DNA of 64,000 bases from Gaiellasilicea sp963806955 (GCA_963806955.1 CAWDZG010000002.1:930001-994000); one strand, 5' to 3'. Numbered from the stretch's first letter, positions 43,293 to 51,990 are shown. Made by a program: numbers and translations. Notes: generated from the sequence alone by a model not told the origin.

Positions 43293-44009
43293 GTGCGTGC
43301 CTGCGTCTGCCTCCCCACCTACGACGAGCGCGAGAACCTCGAGCCGATGCTGCGCGCGCTCGGCGCCGTGCTCGGCCCCGACGACCGCGTGCTCGTGATC
43401 GACGACAACTCGCCGGACGGCACCGGCGAGCTCGCCGACCAGCTCGCCGCGGAGCTCGGTTATGTCGACGTCCTCCACCGGGAGCGAAAGGAGGGGCTCG
43501 GCCCCGCCTACGTCGCCGGGTTCCGCCACGCACTCGCCGCAGGCGCGGAGCTCGTGGTCGAGATCGACTGCGACTTCTCGCACGACCCGGCCGACGTCCC
43601 GCGGCTGCTCGAGGCGGCGGGCGACGCCGACCTGGTGCTCGGCTCTCGCTACGTCCCCGGCGGCGGTGTCGAGAACTGGGGCGTCCTCCGACGGGCGGTC
43701 TCGGCGGGCGGCTCGCTCTACGCCCGGATCCTGCTCGGCGTCCCGGTGCGCGACCTCACGGGCGGCTTCAAGTGCTTCCGCCGGTCCGTGCTCGAGTCCC
43801 TCGACCTCGACGCCGTCCACACGAAGGGCTACGCCTTCCAGATCGAGGTGACCTACCGTGCCCTCCGGCGCGGCTTCCGCGTGCGCGAGGTGCCGATCCG
43901 CTTCACCGAGCGGGTCGCCGGCGGCTCGAAGATGTCGAAGGCGATCGTGCTCGAAGCCGTCTGGCAGGTGCCGCGCCTGCGGCTCGCCGCGCTGCGAGGT
44001 CAGCTGTGA
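43293..44009 (+). CDS. Polyprenol-phosphate mannose synthase (GT2)
   Basis: A 238-residue family-2 glycosyltransferase of the Dpm1/Ppm1 type. It has CLPTYDERENLEPML, VIDDNSPDGTGELAD, the metal-binding IDCDFSHDP (DxD-like) and LTGGFKCFRRSVLE, all typical of dolichyl/polyprenyl-phosphate mannosyltransferases. It moves mannose from GDP-mannose to a lipid carrier at the inner membrane face. The soluble form is used, with no C-terminal helices. It overlaps the thioredoxin gene by 4 nt. Confidence 0.9.
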   Translation: MRACVCLPTYDERENLEPMLRALGAVLGPDDRVLVIDDNSPDGTGELADQLAAELGYVDVLHRERKEGLGPAYVAGFRHALAAGAELVVEIDCDFSHDPADVPRLLEAAGDADLVLGSRYVPGGGVENWGVLRRAVSAGGSLYARILLGVPVRDLTGGFKCFRRSVLESLDLDAVHTKGYAFQIEVTYRALRRGFRVREVPIRFTERVAGGSKMSKAIVLEAVWQVPRLRLAALRGQL

Positions 44010-44320
44010 GAGAGGTCACCGACGCGACGTTCGCGGCCGATGTGCTCGAGGCGGAAGGCCCCGTGATCGTCGACTTCTGGGCCCCGTGGTGCAAGCCGTG
44101 CGAGGCGATCGCGCCGGCGCTCGAGGGGATCGCGGCCGACACGGGCGCCGGGCTGGTGCGGTTGAACATCGACGAGCAGCTCGGCGTGCCGTCACGCTAC
44201 GCCGTCCTCTCGCTGCCGACGGTGATCCTCTTCGTGGGCGGCGAGCCGAAGGCGACCGTGGTCGGCGCGCGACCCCGTAAGCACTTCGAGCGCGCGTTCG
44301 CGGAGTGGCTCAGCCCCTGA
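44006..44320 (+). CDS. Thioredoxin
   Basis: A 104-residue thioredoxin with the active site DFWAPWCKPCEAI (Cys29 and Cys32; CKPC in place of the classical CGPC) and cis-Pro in LSLPTVILF. CKPC should shift the redox potential relative to Trx1. GTGA overlap with the mannosyltransferase. The 3' end overlaps the convergent thiL gene by 11 nt. Confidence 0.9.
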   Translation: MREVTDATFAADVLEAEGPVIVDFWAPWCKPCEAIAPALEGIAADTGAGLVRLNIDEQLGVPSRYAVLSLPTVILFVGGEPKATVVGARPRKHFERAFAEWLSP

Positions 44321-45122
44321 AGTGCTCGTAGCCGGGGAGCGCGTACGGCTCCCCCTCGTGCAGCAGGAGCACCCCCTCGCCCTCGTCGCAGCGGCCGATC
44401 ACGGGAAAGTCGAGCGGGTCGGGCGTGGTGGCGAGCAGTTCGAAGTCCTCGCCGAAGCCGAGATCGTCCAGCTCGCCCGCACGCGGGACAGCGTCGAGGT
44501 CGACGACGACCCGGCAGCCGGAGCGACGGGCCACGTGAGCCGCGTCGACGGCGATCCCGTCCGAGAGGTCCAGCATCGCCGTGGCGACGGCGCCGAGCCG
44601 CAGTCCCTCCTCGACGCGGAGCGGCGGACGGACGTAGCCGCCTGCGCGAAACGCCTTGCCGGCGGCACCGAGGGGGCCGGTGACGACGAGGAGGTCGCCC
44701 GGACGGGCACCGGCGCGCCCGGGTACGCGCTCCGAGCGGCCGAGCGCGGTGACGCTGAGCACGATGCTCCCGGCGCGGGTCGTGTCACCGCCGCGCACGG
44801 GCACGCCCGCCTCGGCGAGGCCCTCGTACAGCTCGACGACGCGTGCGAGGTCGACGTCGCCCGGCACGGCCAGGGTGACGAGCAGCGCCTCGGGGCGGGC
44901 GGCGGACGCGGCGAGGTCGCTGATGTTGACCGCGGCGGCGCGGAAGCCGAGCTCGCGCCAGGGAAGCCAGTCGAGCCGGAAGTGGACGCCCTCGACGAGC
45001 GCGTCCTGGGTGACGACGACGCCGCCCGCAAGCTCTGCAGCATCGTGCTCCGTCCCGGTGATCAGGCCGCGCGACTCGAGCTCGCGCAGGAGCCCGAGCT
45101 CGCCTGCCTCAGAGAGCAGCAT
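44310..45122 (-). CDS. thiL: Thiamine-monophosphate kinase
   Basis: A 270-residue ThiL of the AIR synthase/PurM fold, converting thiamine phosphate to thiamine pyrophosphate with ATP. Visible motifs: TQDALVEGVHFRLDWLPWRELGFRAAAVNISDLAA, split here by position (metal Asp in QDALVEGVHF about 39; NISDLAA about 66), VRGGDTTRAG and AMLDLSDGIAVD. It is short for the family (about 320), with the C-terminal part trimmed. Last gene of the thi operon, overlapping thiE by 14 nt. Confidence 0.9.
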   Translation of the reverse strand: MLLSEAGELGLLRELESRGLITGTEHDAAELAGGVVVTQDALVEGVHFRLDWLPWRELGFRAAAVNISDLAASAARPEALLVTLAVPGDVDLARVVELYEGLAEAGVPVRGGDTTRAGSIVLSVTALGRSERVPGRAGARPGDLLVVTGPLGAAGKAFRAGGYVRPPLRVEEGLRLGAVATAMLDLSDGIAVDAAHVARRSGCRVVVDLDAVPRAGELDDLGFGEDFELLATTPDPLDFPVIGRCDEGEGVLLLHEGEPYALPGYEHFRG

Positions 45123-45657
45123 CGACGGCCGCCCGGAGCGCCTCGATCTCGGCGACTGCGCGGATCACCGCCACGCCGGCCGCGCCTGCGGCGATGCACG
45201 CGGCGGCGTTCGACGCGTCGATCCCGCCGATCGCGACCACCGGCAGCGACGTGGAGAGGCAGACGTCGCGCAGCCCGTCGAGCCCGATCGGCGGAGCCGC
45301 CTCAGGCTTCGAGGGCGTCTCCCAGATCGGCCCCGCGCCGAGATAGGTCGCGCCTGCGAACTCGGCCACGGCCGCCTCGCGCCGCTTCGTCACCGAGATG
45401 CCCAGTGGGATCCCGGCGGCGGCGGCGATCTCGATCCCCGCGTCCCTCTGGCCGAGGTGGACGCCGCAGCCGAGCTCGAGCGCGGCCTCGAGGTCGTCGT
45501 TGACGACGAGCTCGGCCCCGACGTCGGCGAGCGCCCGCCCGAGCGCGACGATCTCGGCGGTCGGCGCCCCCTTCAGCCGCAGCTGGACGACGGTCGCCCC
45601 GCCAGCCGCCGCGCGGCGCGCCGTGGCCTCGTCGGCGACGAGTGCGTGCACCCTCAC
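45109..45657 (-). CDS. thiE: Thiamine-phosphate synthase
   Basis: A 182-residue TIM-barrel enzyme joining HMP-PP and thiazole-P into thiamine phosphate. It has VVQLRLKG (phosphate-binding Arg/Lys), ELVVNDDLEAAL (metal Asp), VHLGQRDAG, YLGAGPIWETPSKP and VVAIGGIDASNA. It is shorter than the usual about 210 residues. GTG 45657 was chosen because homology begins within its first codons (a second GTG lies at 45651). It is separated from thiM by 94 bp holding two palindromes. Confidence 0.9.
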   Translation of the reverse strand: MRVHALVADEATARRAAAGGATVVQLRLKGAPTAEIVALGRALADVGAELVVNDDLEAALELGCGVHLGQRDAGIEIAAAAGIPLGISVTKRREAAVAEFAGATYLGAGPIWETPSKPEAAPPIGLDGLRDVCLSTSLPVVAIGGIDASNAAACIAAGAAGVAVIRAVAEIEALRAAVDAAL

Positions 45658-45667
45658 GGCGAAACAC

Positions 45668-45688
45668 CTTGTGACTGATAGACACAAG
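45668..45688. repeat. Palindrome copy 1 upstream of thiE
   Basis: CTTGTGAC-TGATA-GACACAAG: 8-bp arms with one mismatch and the same TGATA centre as copy 2, 57 bp away. It lies 10 nt before the thiE start, so a hairpin or bound protein here could affect thiE translation. Confidence 0.7.
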
Positions 45689-45724
45689 CGGTCGGCAAAC
45701 CCGCACCGCTCCGTGGGTCGAACC

Positions 45725-45751
45725 GCGCTTGTGTCTGATAGACACAAGCGC
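45725..45751. repeat. Palindrome copy 2 after thiM
   Basis: A perfect inverted repeat, GCGCTTGTGTC-TGATA-GACACAAGCGC, with 11-bp arms. It abuts the thiM stop codon on the minus strand, so the RNA could fold as a terminator or attenuator between thiM and thiE. Same core as copy 1. Confidence 0.8.
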
Positions 45752-46549
45752 TCACCCGTGCTCGACCTTGGCTCGTTCGGACAGGGTGGCGGGGTCGAGG
45801 GCGGCCAGCGCGTCGTAGAGAGCGACGTGGAAGCTGCCCGGGCCCTTCGCGCCGACTGCTGCGTCCTCGCCCGCGACGCCGAAGGCGACGAGCGCCTCGA
45901 CCGCCGCCTCGAAGGGGTCGTCCTTCCCCGTCAGGAAACAGCCGGTCATCGCGCTCGACATGCAGCCCGTGCCCGTGATCGACGCGAGCAGCTCGTGACC
46001 GTTGCTGATCGCCGCCGAGCGCTCGCCGTCGGAGACGTGGTCGACCACACCGGTGACCGACGCAACCACGCCGAGCGTCCTCGCCGCCGCGCGTGCCAGT
46101 TCCGCCGGGTCGCCGCCACCACCGACCGACTCGACGCCGCGCACCTCCGCCGCCACTCCGACGAGCGTCGCGATCTCACCGGCGTTCCCCCGGAGCACGG
46201 CGACGTCGAGCGTGTCGAGCAGCCGCTTCGCCGTCTCCGTGCGGTAGCTCGTCGCACCGGCGCCGACGGGGTCAAGCACGACCGGGACGCCGCGGGCGTT
46301 CGCCGCTGCTCCGGCGAGCAGCATCGACTCGACCCACTGCGGCTCGAGCGTGCCGATGTTGAGCACGAGCGCGCCGGCGAGGCCGACCATCTCCTCCACC
46401 TCCTCGCGCGCGTGCGCCATCACCGGCAGCGCGCCGAGGGCGAGGATCGCGTTCGCCGTCTCGTTCATGACGACGTAGTTCGTCAGGTTGTGGACGAGCG
46501 GCTTGCGCTCGCGGATCGCACCGAGCGTCACACCGGGGTCGATCGTCAT
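45752..46549 (-). CDS. thiM: Hydroxyethylthiazole kinase
   Basis: A 265-residue ThiM that phosphorylates hydroxyethylthiazole for salvage into thiamine. Motifs: PLVHNLTNYVVMNETANAILALG (substrate), VVLDPVGAGATSYRT, and the anion hole SITGTGCMSSAM with the catalytic Cys. Start ATG 46549 has a good GGAAGGG Shine-Dalgarno and overlaps the thiD stop (ATGA). The thiC/thiG de novo genes are not here, so this operon by itself supports salvage plus joining. Confidence 0.95.
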   Translation of the reverse strand: MTIDPGVTLGAIRERKPLVHNLTNYVVMNETANAILALGALPVMAHAREEVEEMVGLAGALVLNIGTLEPQWVESMLLAGAAANARGVPVVLDPVGAGATSYRTETAKRLLDTLDVAVLRGNAGEIATLVGVAAEVRGVESVGGGGDPAELARAAARTLGVVASVTGVVDHVSDGERSAAISNGHELLASITGTGCMSSAMTGCFLTGKDDPFEAAVEALVAFGVAGEDAAVGAKGPGSFHVALYDALAALDPATLSERAKVEHG

Positions 46550-47328
46550 GCCCTTCCTTTCACGTGGAGGACGTCGACGGGGCCCTCGCCCGCGCCGAGC
46601 TCTGTCAGGCCGTTGCGGACGGCTGCCGACGCGGCCGCCGACGCCCCTCGAGCGGCGTCGGGGAGCGAGAGCCCGCGGGCGAGCAGCGCCGCGAGCGTGG
46701 CCGAATGCGTGCAGCCCGCGCCGTGCGTGGCGGCGACGTCGTGACGCACGACCGGCAGCTCCAGATGCTCGGAGCCGTCGTAGAGGTGGTCGACCGGTGG
46801 CTCGCCGTGGCCCCCGGTGACGAGGGCGGCGCGGGCGCCGAGCTCGACGAGCCGCTCGGCGAGCTCGCGGCGGGATGCACCGGCAAGCCCCGTCAGCGCC
46901 TCGGCCTCGGGCAGGTTCGGCGTCACCACCGTCGCGAGCGGGAAGAGGCGCCCAATGAGCGTCTCGACCGCATCGTCCTGGAGCAGCTGCGCGCCCGAGC
47001 TGGCGATCAGAACGGGGTCGACGACGAGCGGGACCCGGTACCGCTCGAGGAACTCCGCCACCGTCTCGATGATCGTGCGCGAGAAGAGCATCCCCGTCTT
47101 CGCGGCGTCGACGCCGATGTCGGAGAAGACCGCCTCGAGCTGCGCGCGGATGAAGCCGGGCGGCAGCTCGTGCACCGCGGTCACGGCGGTCGTGTTCTGC
47201 GCCGTCAGCGCAACGAGCGTGCTGGTGCCGTGGACGCCCGCGGCGGCGAACGCCTTCAGGTCGGCCTGGATGCCGGCTCCGCCGCCGGAGTCGGACGTGG
47301 CGATGGTCAGTGCGCGTGCGACGCTCAT
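46546..47328 (-). CDS. thiD: Hydroxymethylpyrimidine (phosphate) kinase
   Basis: A 260-residue ribokinase-fold ThiD. It starts ALTIATSDSGGGAGIQADLK (substrate Gly-rich loop), has LTAQNTTAV, VVDPVLIASSG, and the anion-hole motif ATHGAGCTHSATLAALLA. It phosphorylates HMP twice to HMP-PP. First gene of thiD-thiM-thiE-thiL, directly behind a TPP riboswitch whose 3' end supplies the GGGAG Shine-Dalgarno 4 nt before the ATG. Confidence 0.95.
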   Translation of the reverse strand: MSVARALTIATSDSGGGAGIQADLKAFAAAGVHGTSTLVALTAQNTTAVTAVHELPPGFIRAQLEAVFSDIGVDAAKTGMLFSRTIIETVAEFLERYRVPLVVDPVLIASSGAQLLQDDAVETLIGRLFPLATVVTPNLPEAEALTGLAGASRRELAERLVELGARAALVTGGHGEPPVDHLYDGSEHLELPVVRHDVAATHGAGCTHSATLAALLARGLSLPDAARGASAAASAAVRNGLTELGAGEGPVDVLHVKGRA

Positions 47329-47331
47329 GCT

Positions 47332-47402
47332 CTCCCTTCGCCGGTACGAGCCGGATCAGGTTCGACGGGTGTGATCTCAGCCCTGACGGGCACCCCGGTA
47401 GG
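47332..47402 (-). ncRNA. TPP riboswitch (THI element)
   Basis: On the minus strand the leader has the conserved blocks GGGGTGCC, GGGCTGAGATCACACCC, GAACCTGATCCGG and ACCGGCGAAGGGAG of the thiamine pyrophosphate aptamer. P1 ends within the GGGAG that serves as the thiD Shine-Dalgarno, and no separate terminator stem fits before the ATG. TPP binding should therefore block translation directly by sequestering the ribosome site. Confidence 0.95.
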
Positions 47403-47423
47403 CCGAAGGCTAGCGTAGGCCCC

Positions 47424-49667
47424 GTGAGCGTCGCCGCACCTGCCTGGCTCGAGCTGCTCGAGGGTACGGCCGAGCTCGCGCACATCGCGATCGAGCCGCC
47501 GCGGGCCGGACGCACCGAGCCGTTTCCGGACGACCTCGACCCGCGCGTCGCCTCGGCGCTGATCGGCCAGGGGATCTCGTCGCTCTACCGCCACCAGGCC
47601 GAGGCCTGGGAAGCACTCCGCGCCGGCGGCAACGCGATCGTGACGACGAGCACCGCCAGCGGGAAGAGCCTCGCCTTCAACCTGCCGGTGCTCGACCTGC
47701 TCGCGCGCGAGCCGAAGAGCCGCGCCCTCTACCTCTATCCGACGAAGGCGCTCGCCCAGGATCAGGCCCGGGCGCTGCAGGCGTTCGGCGTCAAGGGCGT
47801 GAAGCCGGCGATCTACGACGGCGACACCGAGACCGAGCGCCGCTGGCAGATCCGCAAGTGGGCGAACGTGATCCTGACCAACCCGGACATGCTCCACGTC
47901 GGCGTCCTGCCCCACCACGACCGTTGGGGCGACGTGCTCGCGAACCTCCGCTACGTCGTCGTCGACGAGGCGCACGTCTACCGCGGCGTCTTCGGCTCGC
48001 ACGTCGCGAACGTCCTGCGCCGGCTGCGGCGGCTGGCGCGCGCCTACGGCTCCGAGCCGCAGTTCGTGCTCGCCTCGGCCACGATTGCGAACCCCGGCGA
48101 GCTGGCCGGGTCGCTGCTGGGAGAGCCGGCGACCGTGGTCGACAGCGACGCGGCACCCTCGACGGAGCGGACGATCGCACTCTGGAACCCGGAGCTGATC
48201 GACGCCGACCTCGGCGTGCGCGCCAGCTCGCTCGGCGATGCGTCCCGCCTGCTCGCCGACCTCGTCGAGCGGGGCCTGCGCACGATCTGCTTCGCGAAGA
48301 GCCGCAAGGCGGTCGAGCTGATCCACCGCTTTGCGAGCGACCGCGTCGAGCCCGCGCTCGCGGCCCGGCTCACGCCCTACCGGGCCGGCTACACGCCGAC
48401 CCAGCGGCGCGAGATCGAAGGCCGGCTGATGGCGGGCGAGCTGCTCGGCGTCACCGCCACCGACGCACTCGAGCTCGGGATCGACATCGGCTCGCTCGAC
48501 TGCGCGATCTCGGTCGGCTTCCCGGGCACCGTGAGCTCGCTGCGCCAGCAATGGGGCCGTGCGGGGCGCCGAAGCCCGGGCCTCGCGGTGCTCGTCGCCA
48601 GCGAGGACGCGCTCGACCAGTACTTCATGCGCGAGCCGGAGACGCTGCTCGCGCGCACGGTCGAGGCGGCGATCCTCGACCACGCCAACCCGCGCGTTCT
48701 CGACGGGCACGTCCTCTCGGCGGCCTTCGAAGGCCCGATCGACGCGAAGGACGCGGACACGCTCGGGCCGGAGGCGCTCGAGCGTGCGGCCGTCCTCCCG
48801 GAGCTGAAGCACACCGGCGCCGGCTGGGTCTGGGCCGGCACCGACTACCCGGCCGCGCGCGTCCTCCTCCGCTCCGGCGAGCTCGAGTCCTTCACGGTCG
48901 TCGAGAGCGAGACGGGCACGGTGCTCGGCAGCGTCGAGCGCTCGCGCGCCTACGGGACGATCCACGACGGCGCGGTCTACCTCCACCTCGGCGAGCAGCA
49001 CCTCGTCGAGCGGCTCGACGTCGACGGTCTGATGGCGCTCGTCCGGCGCGCGAACGTCGACTGGTACACCCAGCCGAAGAAGGAGACGGCGACCACGATC
49101 GTCGCACCCGTGCGCATCGAGGAGCGCCTCGGTCTCGCCCTCACCTGGGGTCGCGTCTCCGTGACCGAGCGCGTCGTCGCCTACCAGCGCAAGTCGATCT
49201 CGGGCGGCGACACGCTCGAGACCGTCCCGCTCGACCTGCCCGAGACGAGCTTCGAGACCGAAGCGGTCTGGTTCTCGCCGACCCCGGCGCAGCTGGACGG
49301 GCTCGAGGACATGCCGAAGCTCCTCTCCTCCCTGCACGCGGCCGAGCACTCGCTGATCGCGCTGCTGCCGCTCTGGGCGATGTGCGACCGCTGGGACATC
49401 GGCGGCCTCTCGACGAACATCCACCCGCAGACCGGCCTGCCGACGATCTTCGTCTACGACGGCCACGCCGGCGGCGTCGGGATCACCGAGCGCGGCTTCG
49501 AGCGCTTCGAGGGCTGGGTCGAGGACACGGCGAAGATGCTCGCCGGCTGCCCCTGCGCTGCCGGCTGCCCGAGCTGTGTGCAGAGCCCGAAGTGCGGCAA
49601 CCTGAACGACTATCTCGACAAGGACGGCGCGCTGACGCTCCTGCGCCGGCTGCTGACGCACCGCTAG
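47424..49667 (+). CDS. DEAD/DEAH-box helicase with DUF1998/MZB zinc domain (MrfA/YprA-like)
   Basis: A 747-residue superfamily 2 helicase. Walker A TTSTASGKS (about 82), DEAH-type box VVVDEAHVYRG, LASATI (motif III), and QQWGRAGRRSPG (motif VI). The C-terminal MZB/DUF1998 domain carries the Cys cluster CPCAAGCPSCVQSPKCGN (about 710), expected to bind zinc. B. subtilis MrfA with this layout helps repair mitomycin C damage. GTG 47424 lies 7 nt after TAGCGT and is divergent from the thi operon. Confidence 0.9.
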   Translation: MSVAAPAWLELLEGTAELAHIAIEPPRAGRTEPFPDDLDPRVASALIGQGISSLYRHQAEAWEALRAGGNAIVTTSTASGKSLAFNLPVLDLLAREPKSRALYLYPTKALAQDQARALQAFGVKGVKPAIYDGDTETERRWQIRKWANVILTNPDMLHVGVLPHHDRWGDVLANLRYVVVDEAHVYRGVFGSHVANVLRRLRRLARAYGSEPQFVLASATIANPGELAGSLLGEPATVVDSDAAPSTERTIALWNPELIDADLGVRASSLGDASRLLADLVERGLRTICFAKSRKAVELIHRFASDRVEPALAARLTPYRAGYTPTQRREIEGRLMAGELLGVTATDALELGIDIGSLDCAISVGFPGTVSSLRQQWGRAGRRSPGLAVLVASEDALDQYFMREPETLLARTVEAAILDHANPRVLDGHVLSAAFEGPIDAKDADTLGPEALERAAVLPELKHTGAGWVWAGTDYPAARVLLRSGELESFTVVESETGTVLGSVERSRAYGTIHDGAVYLHLGEQHLVERLDVDGLMALVRRANVDWYTQPKKETATTIVAPVRIEERLGLALTWGRVSVTERVVAYQRKSISGGDTLETVPLDLPETSFETEAVWFSPTPAQLDGLEDMPKLLSSLHAAEHSLIALLPLWAMCDRWDIGGLSTNIHPQTGLPTIFVYDGHAGGVGITERGFERFEGWVEDTAKMLAGCPCAAGCPSCVQSPKCGNLNDYLDKDGALTLLRRLLTHR

Positions 49668-49730
49668 TTGCCGCTCCGGATCGTGCAGAATCTCCGGCCG
49701 AGACCGGAGCTACGGGGATGGGGGTGGCGG

Positions 49731-51221
49731 ATGGCCGAACATGCCGTGGTGATCGCCGGAGGCGGTCCGACGGGGCTGATGCTGGCAGGTGAGCTTGCGC
49801 GGGCGGGCGCCGGCGTCGCCATTGTCGAGCGGCGCGCCGGCCAGGACCTCGCCGGGTCGCGCGCCGGCGGACTGCACTCGCGCACGATCGAGGTGCTCGA
49901 CCAGAGGGGAATCGCCGACCGGTTCCTCGAGGAGGGGCAGGTGGCTCAGGTTCAGGGGTTCTCCCAGATCCCCCTGGACATCAGCGACTTTCCCACCCGG
50001 CACCCCTACGGGCTCGGGCTGTGGCAGAAGCACATCGAGCGCATCCTGGCCGGCTGGGTCGACGAGCTCGCCGTGCCGATCCTCCACGGATGTGAGGTGA
50101 CGGGGCTCGCGCAGGACGACACCGGCGTCGACGTCGAGCTCTCCGGCGGCCCGCCGCTGCGGGCGCGCTTTCTCGTCGGGTGCGACGGAGGACGCAGCAT
50201 CGTCCGGAAAGCGGCCGGCATCGAGTTCCCGGGGTGGGATCCGACGACGAGCAGCCTGATCGCCGAGGTCGAGCTGGCCGACGAGCCGGAACTGGGCATC
50301 CGCCGCGACGCCCTCGGCCAACATGCCCTCGGCAGGGCAGAGTACGAGATCCGCGACGGCCAGATCGTCTACGCGGACAGCGGGCCGGTGCGGGTCATGG
50401 TGACCGAGGCGCACGCCGGCTCCGGCGAGCCCACGCTGCGCGAGCTCAGCGAGGCGCTCGTCGCCGTCTACGGGACCGACTACGGGGCCCACAGCCCCGC
50501 CTGGATTTCCCGGTTCACCGACACGACCCGCCAGGCCGCGGCCTATCGCGACCGACGCGTCCTGCTGGCCGGCGACGCCGCGCACGTGCACGCCCCGGAC
50601 GGCGGCCAGGGCCTGAACACGGGCGTGCAGGATGCGGTGAACCTGGGCTGGAAGCTGGCCCAGGTGGTCAAGGGGGTTTCCCCGGAGAGCCTCCTCGACA
50701 CCTACCACGCCGAGCGCCACCCGGTCGCCGCACGCGTGCTGCGCACCACGATGGCGGCCGTCGCGCTACGACGCGCGGACGAGCGTACGAAGGCCCTGCA
50801 CGATGCCGTCGCCGAGCTGCTCGGCATGGAGGAGCCGCGCAAGCGGTTCGCCGGGATGCTGTCCGGCCTGGACATCCACTACGACCTCGGCGAGGGCCAC
50901 CCGCTGCTCGGACGCCGCATGCCCGATCTCGACCTGGTCACCGCTGACGGTCCGGTGCGGGTGTTCACCCTCCTTCACGACGCCCGCCCGGTCCTGCTGA
51001 ACCTCGGCCGGCCCCTTTGCGTCGACGTCTCCCCGTGGGCGAAACGGGTGTCGGCGGTCGAGGCCGACTACGCCGGCGACTGGGAGCTTCCGGTGCTCGG
51101 CCGGGTCGCGGCTCCCTCGGCCGTGCTGATCAGACCCGACGGCTACGTCGCCTGGGTGGGGGACGGCACAGGCGCGGCCGGGCTGCTCGACGCGCTGGCC
51201 ACCTGGTTCGGAACACCGTGA
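49731..51221 (+). CDS. FAD-dependent aromatic monooxygenase (rifampicin monooxygenase-like)
   Basis: A 496-residue class A flavin monooxygenase. It has VIAGGGPTGLMLAGELARAG (FAD loop), VGCDGGRSIVRK (DG motif), LLAGDAAHVHAPDGGQGLNTGVQDAVNLGWKL (split: GD motif about 280 and the Q-G-L-N stretch), and a C-terminal thioredoxin-like domain (about 395-496). The full set matches enzymes such as Rox that hydroxylate rifamycins, but many relatives act on phenols or polyketides. ATG 49731 was chosen over an upstream TTG because the FAD loop follows it directly. Confidence 0.85.
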   Translation: MAEHAVVIAGGGPTGLMLAGELARAGAGVAIVERRAGQDLAGSRAGGLHSRTIEVLDQRGIADRFLEEGQVAQVQGFSQIPLDISDFPTRHPYGLGLWQKHIERILAGWVDELAVPILHGCEVTGLAQDDTGVDVELSGGPPLRARFLVGCDGGRSIVRKAAGIEFPGWDPTTSSLIAEVELADEPELGIRRDALGQHALGRAEYEIRDGQIVYADSGPVRVMVTEAHAGSGEPTLRELSEALVAVYGTDYGAHSPAWISRFTDTTRQAAAYRDRRVLLAGDAAHVHAPDGGQGLNTGVQDAVNLGWKLAQVVKGVSPESLLDTYHAERHPVAARVLRTTMAAVALRRADERTKALHDAVAELLGMEEPRKRFAGMLSGLDIHYDLGEGHPLLGRRMPDLDLVTADGPVRVFTLLHDARPVLLNLGRPLCVDVSPWAKRVSAVEADYAGDWELPVLGRVAAPSAVLIRPDGYVAWVGDGTGAAGLLDALATWFGTP

Positions 51222-51246
51222 CGCGACGCGATGGCGGAGGACGCCG

Positions 51247-51918
51247 CTAGCGGAAGATCAGGTCCAGCTCCACCGTGCGCAGCCAGGACACGCCGAACGC
51301 CCAGACGGCGACCCACTCGGCGACGAGGATCCCCTTGTCGGGCTCACCCGTGAAGCCGGCGACCGCGGCGAGCACGAAGGCGAGCACGATCGCCACCGCA
51401 CACGCGGTGTGGAGCCTGCGTCCCTCTCTCTGGTGCTTGGCGAAGTAGCGGCTGATCAGGGCGAGCAGGAGGATGAACACGCCCGCCGAGAGGAAGTGGA
51501 TCGTCTCGACCGCCCCCTCGCCCAGGAGATCCTGGAGCGGCGTCGCCCGGACGGCAGCGCCGGGCTTCCCGGTCGGAAAGAGCGCCACGACGATCACGGC
51601 GAGGCCGGCGTAGGTGCTGACGCGCCCCTCCCGGGTGCGGTCGGCGAACTTGTAGATGACGAGGAAGACGCCGATCGCGAAGAGCAGGCCGACGAAGAGC
51701 TCCCGCATCCCGGAGTAGTAGTAGGCGCTGAGCGAGCCGCGCGGGAACGGCTGCCCGTCGAAGATGAGCGGCTCGACGAGTACGAGCAGGGGCGGCAACG
51801 CGATCCCGAGCACGCCGATCGCAAAGCGCATGAAGACGTAGGAGCGGACGTACGGCTCCGAGCCGGGCGCCGTCGGCCGCTGCGTGACCTCGACCTCGGG
51901 CCAAACGGTCTCGAACAC
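51247..51918 (-). CDS. Polytopic membrane protein of unknown function
   Basis: A protein of about 223 residues with five predicted membrane helices (about 30-50, 70-92, 105-120, 140-165, 178-198). Between the first helices lies an outer loop FDGQPFPRGSLSAYYYSGMRELF rich in Tyr, given here only by its ends (positions about 52-74). No family recognised with confidence; it may be a DUF998-like protein. The start is uncertain: GTG 51918 was preferred, but GTG 51975 would add 19 residues and run into the ECF42-type promoter. Confidence 0.6.
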   Translation of the reverse strand: MFETVWPEVEVTQRPTAPGSEPYVRSYVFMRFAIGVLGIALPPLLVLVEPLIFDGQPFPRGSLSAYYYSGMRELFVGLLFAIGVFLVIYKFADRTREGRVSTYAGLAVIVVALFPTGKPGAAVRATPLQDLLGEGAVETIHFLSAGVFILLLALISRYFAKHQREGRRLHTACAVAIVLAFVLAAVAGFTGEPDKGILVAEWVAVWAFGVSWLRTVELDLIFR

Positions 51919-51963
51919 GGTAGTTACGACTGTGAACCCCGCCGAGAAGAAACGCAAGTCGAC

Positions 51964-51990
51964 TGTCGATTTCACCGCGCGGCGTTCGTC
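51964..51990 (+). promoter_or_regulatory. ECF42-type promoter of the DGPF-sigma operon
   Basis: TGTCGA at 51964-51969, a 17-nt spacer, then CGTC at 51987-51990. This equals the promoter signature known for ECF42 sigma factors (TGTCGA in the -35, CG(A/T)C in the -10), and the operon below encodes such a sigma, so it is probably self-activated. An inverted repeat CGATTTCACC...GGTGAAATCG (51967-52005) overlaps it. Confidence 0.75.

Noticed and set aside
47325..49661. Open frame of about 780 codons antisense to the helicase
   Set aside because: Shadow frame; the helicase motifs on + are complete and the antisense product has none.
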